DNA of 5,542 nt, from positions 1 to 5,542 of the forward strand of contig JAFDAE010000217.1 in the NCBI GenBank assembly GCA_019314005.1, given 5' to 3'. The position numbers and the translations under genes were made by a program. Positions 3,956-5,542 of this stretch are shown one piece after another (positions within the stretch are counted from its first letter, which is position 1; each line of letters starts with the position of its first letter). The notes beneath the pieces were generated by a model. The model ran no database searches. It saw nothing but the letters and a program-made list of their open reading frames with translations, and was not told the origin of the DNA. This stretch comes from Deltaproteobacteria bacterium. Lineage in GTDB: Bacteria > Desulfobacterota > Desulfobacteria > C00003060 > C00003106.

Positions 3956-4003
3956 CAAATAGCCCGGCAGGGAGCACCTTCCCTGACCGGGCTTAAGGTC
4001 GTA
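3954..4003 (+). repeat. Bulged-hairpin repeat after the 51-aa gene, copy 2
   Basis: AACAAATAG again starts inside the stop codon. AGCCCGGCAGGG (3961-3972) pairs with CCCTG-A-CCGGGCT (3981-3993), with the loop enlarged to 8 nt (AGCACCTT). The flank reads TTAAGGTCGTATG where copy 1 reads TTAAGCTCGTAG. The two copies bracket a two-gene unit (3376-3955). Confidence 0.85.
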
Positions 4004-4140
4004 TGAAGATAAACTTAATCATTTGGCTTACGATCCTGTGGTGTTGGCCATGGTGTATCGGCTACAAGCCATATAAACCGGAGGTTCCCGAGTATGAGAA
4101 AAACAGTGACGTTCCTAAACCAGCTAAGGCTGGACGTTGA
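4003..4140 (+). CDS. Tiny membrane peptide overlapping the next gene (45 aa)
   Basis: ATG 4003 follows AAGG (3995-3998) by 4 nt, a weak but usable site placed on the 3' flank of the hairpin repeat. The product has a hydrophobic N-terminal helix (residues 4-20, including LIIWLTILWCWPWCIG) and a proline- and charge-rich tail (KPYKPEVPEYEK...). The helix resembles that of the 51-aa peptide. No lipobox is clear. Its last 47 nt overlap the 87-aa gene in another frame, which is a long overlap but not rare in phages. The hydrophobic start directly after the hairpin supports it; the weak binding site and overlap are against it. Confidence 0.5.
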   Translation: MKINLIIWLTILWCWPWCIGYKPYKPEVPEYEKNSDVPKPAKAGR

Positions 4141-4357
4141 CACCCTGCAGCAAGAGATAGACGAGGCCGGGTGTAGCATGGAAGAGGCAGCACAAAAGCT
4201 GTCCCACTTCCCGGTCCATGATCTGGTGACAAATGACTATGAATTTAAACAGGCATTCAATCAACTTGTCTTTGATCACAAGGAAATGTCTAAGTTGATC
4301 AAATCATTCAGAAAAGCCCGAGAGGCTTATCTAGAGGCTTATCTTGAGTTCTTTTAA
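4094..4357 (+). CDS. All-helical small protein (87 aa)
   Basis: GGAGG (4080-4084) is 9 nt before the ATG, so the start is well supported even though it lies inside the preceding short gene. The sequence is charged and predicted by eye to be almost entirely alpha-helical. A first amphipathic helix or short coiled coil spans residues 5-25 (FLNQLRLDVDTLQQEIDEAG). A second segment follows (SMEEAAQKLSHF), and a long C-terminal helix spans residues 50-87 with repeated YLEA/YLEF. There is a single cysteine (C27) and no membrane segment. This is the build of a small oligomerising or adaptor protein. No family is recognised. It is the last gene before the second long gene-free region. Confidence 0.75.
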   Translation: MRKTVTFLNQLRLDVDTLQQEIDEAGCSMEEAAQKLSHFPVHDLVTNDYEFKQAFNQLVFDHKEMSKLIKSFRKAREAYLEAYLEFF

Positions 4358-4416
4358 AATCAATCGTTTACACGGCAACTGATTGATAACCAGTTGAATT
4401 GTTTGTTGAACCGTGA

Positions 4417-4447
4417 GATCCAGGGTCCCACCATATGACCTTGGGTC
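4417..4447 (+). other. 11-bp hairpin
   Basis: GATCCAGGGTC (4417-4427) pairs with GACCTTGGGTC (4437-4447), 11 consecutive pairs including two G-U, around the 9-nt loop CCACCATAT. No T-run follows. It is among the strongest single hairpins in the candidate structured region. Confidence 0.6.
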
Positions 4448-4619
4448 GAGTGGCTTTGCAAAAGAGCAGAAGTATGCAGCCCCTGTATCGACGGCTACCA
4501 CTGTTAGTTTGCCGACTGACGACATGGGACGGACATGTGATTTACAAGGGACCGGCAAGTCTCCGTGGATCACATCGGCACTGTCCTGGTAGCAATCGTA
4601 CTGGCCAGACATTGACCGG

Positions 4620-4655
4620 CACGGGTTGATTGGAATTAGCATCCAGTCAACCGTG
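4620..4655 (+). other. 14-bp hairpin with one bulge
   Basis: CACGG, a bulged G and TTGATTGGA (4620-4634) pair with TCCAGTCAACCGTG (4642-4655), 14 pairs including one wobble, around the 7-nt loop ATTAGCA. The wobble and bulge break perfect symmetry, which favours an RNA fold over a DNA operator. A second hairpin with another 7-nt loop (4668-4684) follows 12 nt later. Confidence 0.65.
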
Positions 4656-4878
4656 TTCGAGAGTTCTGCAGGATCATACCCTGCCAGGGGCACACACCAA
4701 TTTCAAGTCCTTACACAGGGAGCACTAATAAATAAGCCTTCTTGTGTGGGGCACTATTTCCGTGGGTATGCAAGATAAGACAAAGCAAGGTGACTGTAAA
4801 TCATCTGCCTTAGGGCTTCGGAAGTGCAAATCTTCCTCCACGGACCATTTTTAAATACGAGACGAAAGGTGATCAAGC

Positions 4879-5064
4879 ATGAAGTACCGTGATAATCATT
4901 GCAGTTTTGCCCGGTTAAACACGAACGGCAAATGTGTTGCACCCTGCATTCACAACGTAGACCCTGATGTAGAGTACGATTGCATCGGTCGGGCAGGTAA
5001 AACCCTTGACACCAAAGACTTGGCCGAAGTGAAGCTAACCTCAAACCTAAAACTGGATATGTAA
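4879..5064 (+). CDS. Small cysteine-containing protein (61 aa)
   Basis: AAAGGTGAT (4866-4874) gives good complementarity to the 16S rRNA 3' end, with AGG 9 nt before the ATG. The product begins MKYRDNHCSFARL and has four cysteines (C8, C19, C23, C35) in its first 35 residues, spaced C-x10-C-x3-C-x11-C, a plausible single metal site. The C-terminus is polar without cysteines (KTLDTKDLAEVKLTS). No membrane segment is present and no family is recognised. The 135-aa gene follows after 16 nt and the two are probably co-transcribed. A stem (CCGTGG/CCACGG) and GGAAG/CTTCC (4820-4836) close about 35-42 nt upstream of the start. Confidence 0.7.
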   Translation: MKYRDNHCSFARLNTNGKCVAPCIHNVDPDVEYDCIGRAGKTLDTKDLAEVKLTSNLKLDM

Positions 5065-5080
5065 AAGAGGAGATTAAACG

Positions 5081-5488
5081 ATGACAGACAAAAGAGCACG
5101 TAGCACAAACGTATCATCCGGTGCCCGTAAGGGCCGGGCCGATAGAGGTACCAGCCGTCGTAACACCACGGCCCTGGCTGATCCAGCCGGGTATTTGTTT
5201 TTGAAAGACCAGAAACGGCACCGTTGGCCGACTGCTTGGTCCGAAGACAAATATGCAGAGCTCAACAAGGACAAGAAACGGGGGACATCCCGGGGTTCAA
5301 GCATTAAGAAAATCAAGCCGATGAAGCAAGGCTTTACCATTCTTGATGCTCTGGTTGGCAGCTGTCCTAAAGCACTGGAAACCGTGCTGTTGGCTGCATC
5401 CTTGAAACTGAAACGTGTCCGGAGATACCCAGGATACGTTCTTATAAAGACCTATAATCTCAAAAGTAGACCAATCGAGATTATATGA
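5081..5488 (+). CDS. Highly basic protein (135 aa)
   Basis: AGAGGAG (5066-5072) lies 8 nt before the ATG. The first 30 residues are rich in Arg, Lys, Ser, Thr and Gly without hydrophobic blocks (MTDKRARSTN, RKGRADRGTSRR) and are probably disordered. Residues 35-60 are mixed and contain RHRWPTAWSEDKYAEL. Residues 61-80 are again strongly basic (KDKKRGTSRG, IKKIKPMK). A compact C-terminal segment of about 50 residues follows with hydrophobic helices (TILDALV, ALETVLLAASL) and a basic beta-like end (RVRRYPGYVLIKTY). The charge points to nucleic-acid binding, in the manner of a DNA-packing or RNA-binding protein; this is inference. No family is recognised. Its stop overlaps a possible downstream start as ATGA. 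Confidence 0.75.
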   Translation: MTDKRARSTNVSSGARKGRADRGTSRRNTTALADPAGYLFLKDQKRHRWPTAWSEDKYAELNKDKKRGTSRGSSIKKIKPMKQGFTILDALVGSCPKALETVLLAASLKLKRVRRYPGYVLIKTYNLKSRPIEII

Positions 5489-5494
5489 TATACT
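5467..5494 (+). promoter_or_regulatory. Possible extended -10 promoter
   Basis: TATACT (5489-5494) matches the -10 consensus at 5 of 6 and is preceded by TG-A, giving the extended -10 form TGnTATACT. TAGACC (5467-5472), 16 bp upstream, matches -35 at 4 of 6. It overlaps the end of the basic protein gene and could start transcription into the region to the right of the window. If used, the overlapping short frame starting at 5485 would not be translated from it. Confidence 0.3.
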
Positions 5495-5542
5495 GTAGAA
5501 CCTTTGGGTTAATGTGTGGGGATTGCTTGGTTCTCTTGTTTC
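5485..5542 (+). CDS. Possible gene start, cut off by the window edge
   Basis: ATG 5485 overlaps the stop of the basic protein gene in an ATGA junction, and the frame stays open to the window end (MIYCRTFGLMCGDCLVLLF...). GAGA (5477-5480) 4 nt upstream is a weak ribosome binding site, so translation would depend on coupling. CxxC spacing (CGDC, residues 11-14) resembles other small proteins in this window. With only 19 codons visible the gene is uncertain, and an alternative start at 5512 is in the same frame. Confidence 0.35.
   Translation, partial: MIYCRTFGLMCGDCLVLLF

Larger units (their letters stand above)
4358..4870 (+). ncRNA. Candidate large structured RNA region (function unknown)
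   Basis: About 510 nt lie between two plus-strand genes with no credible start and ribosome binding site in any frame. Several long stems follow one another. CAACTG (4376-4381) pairs with CAGTTG (4391-4396), and an 11-bp stem spans 4417-4447. AGTGG (4449-4453) pairs with CCACT (4498-4502) and encloses two small hairpins. ATGTGAT (4535-4541) pairs with ATCACAT (4569-4575) with outer GGAC/GTCC. A 14-bp bulged stem spans 4620-4655, GCAGG (4668-4672) pairs with CCTGC (4680-4684), and CCGTGG (4760-4765) with CCACGG (4838-4843). A loop at 4553-4558 is complementary to 4509-4514. Large phage RNAs such as GOLLD and ROOL exist, but I see no sequence match to them. No clear promoter is seen. Confidence 0.45.

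Noticed and set aside
4435..4629. 64-codon plus-strand open frame in the second gene-free region
   Set aside because: No ribosome binding site precedes the ATG, which sits in the loop and arm of an 11-bp hairpin; the sequence looks random.
4640..4690. Possible tRNA, suggested by TTCGAGA and 7-nt loops
   Set aside because: The bases flanking TTCGAGA do not form a T-stem, no acceptor or D-arm can be drawn, and the 7-nt loops lack the usual anticodon-loop pattern. No tRNA was found on either strand.
4331..4693. 120-codon open frame on the minus strand across the second gene-free region
   Set aside because: It begins with GTG, the only purine-rich site lies about 14 nt away, it runs against every other gene, ends inside the 87-aa gene, and no protein family is recognisable. 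A homologue search of this frame would overturn the rejection.
1..5542. CRISPR array, insertion sequence or attachment site
   Set aside because: No regularly spaced repeats, transposase frame, terminal inverted repeats with target duplications, or tRNA-end sequence was seen.

Overview
The window looks like part of an accessory region of a large double-stranded DNA bacteriophage, or a phage-like replicon, of a Gram-negative bacterium. The reasons are a run of very short same-strand genes with strong GGAGG-type ribosome binding sites, stop/start overlaps, several tiny membrane or cysteine-rich proteins, and no recognisable housekeeping gene. No terminase, capsid, tail, polymerase or integrase gene is present, so this assignment is an inference from style. 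I cannot name the host or a relative.

Layout. Positions 1-587 hold no convincing gene. They contain a cluster of hairpins (24-202), a very AT-rich tract with nested dyads (about 204-310), an inverted repeat around CCCTATAG (324-389), repeated TGAGACACT motifs, a hairpin with two competing partners (476-510) and a near-consensus sigma70 promoter (520-548). That promoter drives a 31-residue membrane peptide (588-683). A second promoter-like site lies at 689-717, followed by about 590 nt without a gene (690-1276).

From 1277 to 4357 there is a compact plus-strand block of ten small genes: a zinc-ribbon protein, a 225-aa cysteine-rich acidic protein, a tail-anchored-type membrane protein, a 72-aa protein, a 121-aa cysteine-motif protein, a 143-aa protein resembling HxxxR-type DUF4258/RelE-like proteins, two tiny tryptophan/cysteine-rich membrane peptides, and an 87-aa helical protein. 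The gaps between these genes are not empty. Several hold a closed stem ending roughly 28-40 nt before the next start codon. A 22-bp sequence is repeated exactly before two genes, and a 12-bp bulged hairpin is repeated directly after two stop codons.

Positions 4358-4878 are a second long stretch without a convincing gene. It contains several strong hairpins and a possible pseudoknot, and is the best candidate in the window for a large structured RNA. Two more genes follow, a 61-aa cysteine-containing protein and a 135-aa very basic protein, and a possible gene runs off the right edge.

The proteins cannot be assigned to a pathway. The clearest signal is the dense and partly repetitive RNA-structure content between the genes, which suggests post-transcriptional control or processing of a polycistronic transcript. 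All structures were found by eye, without energy calculation or comparative data.
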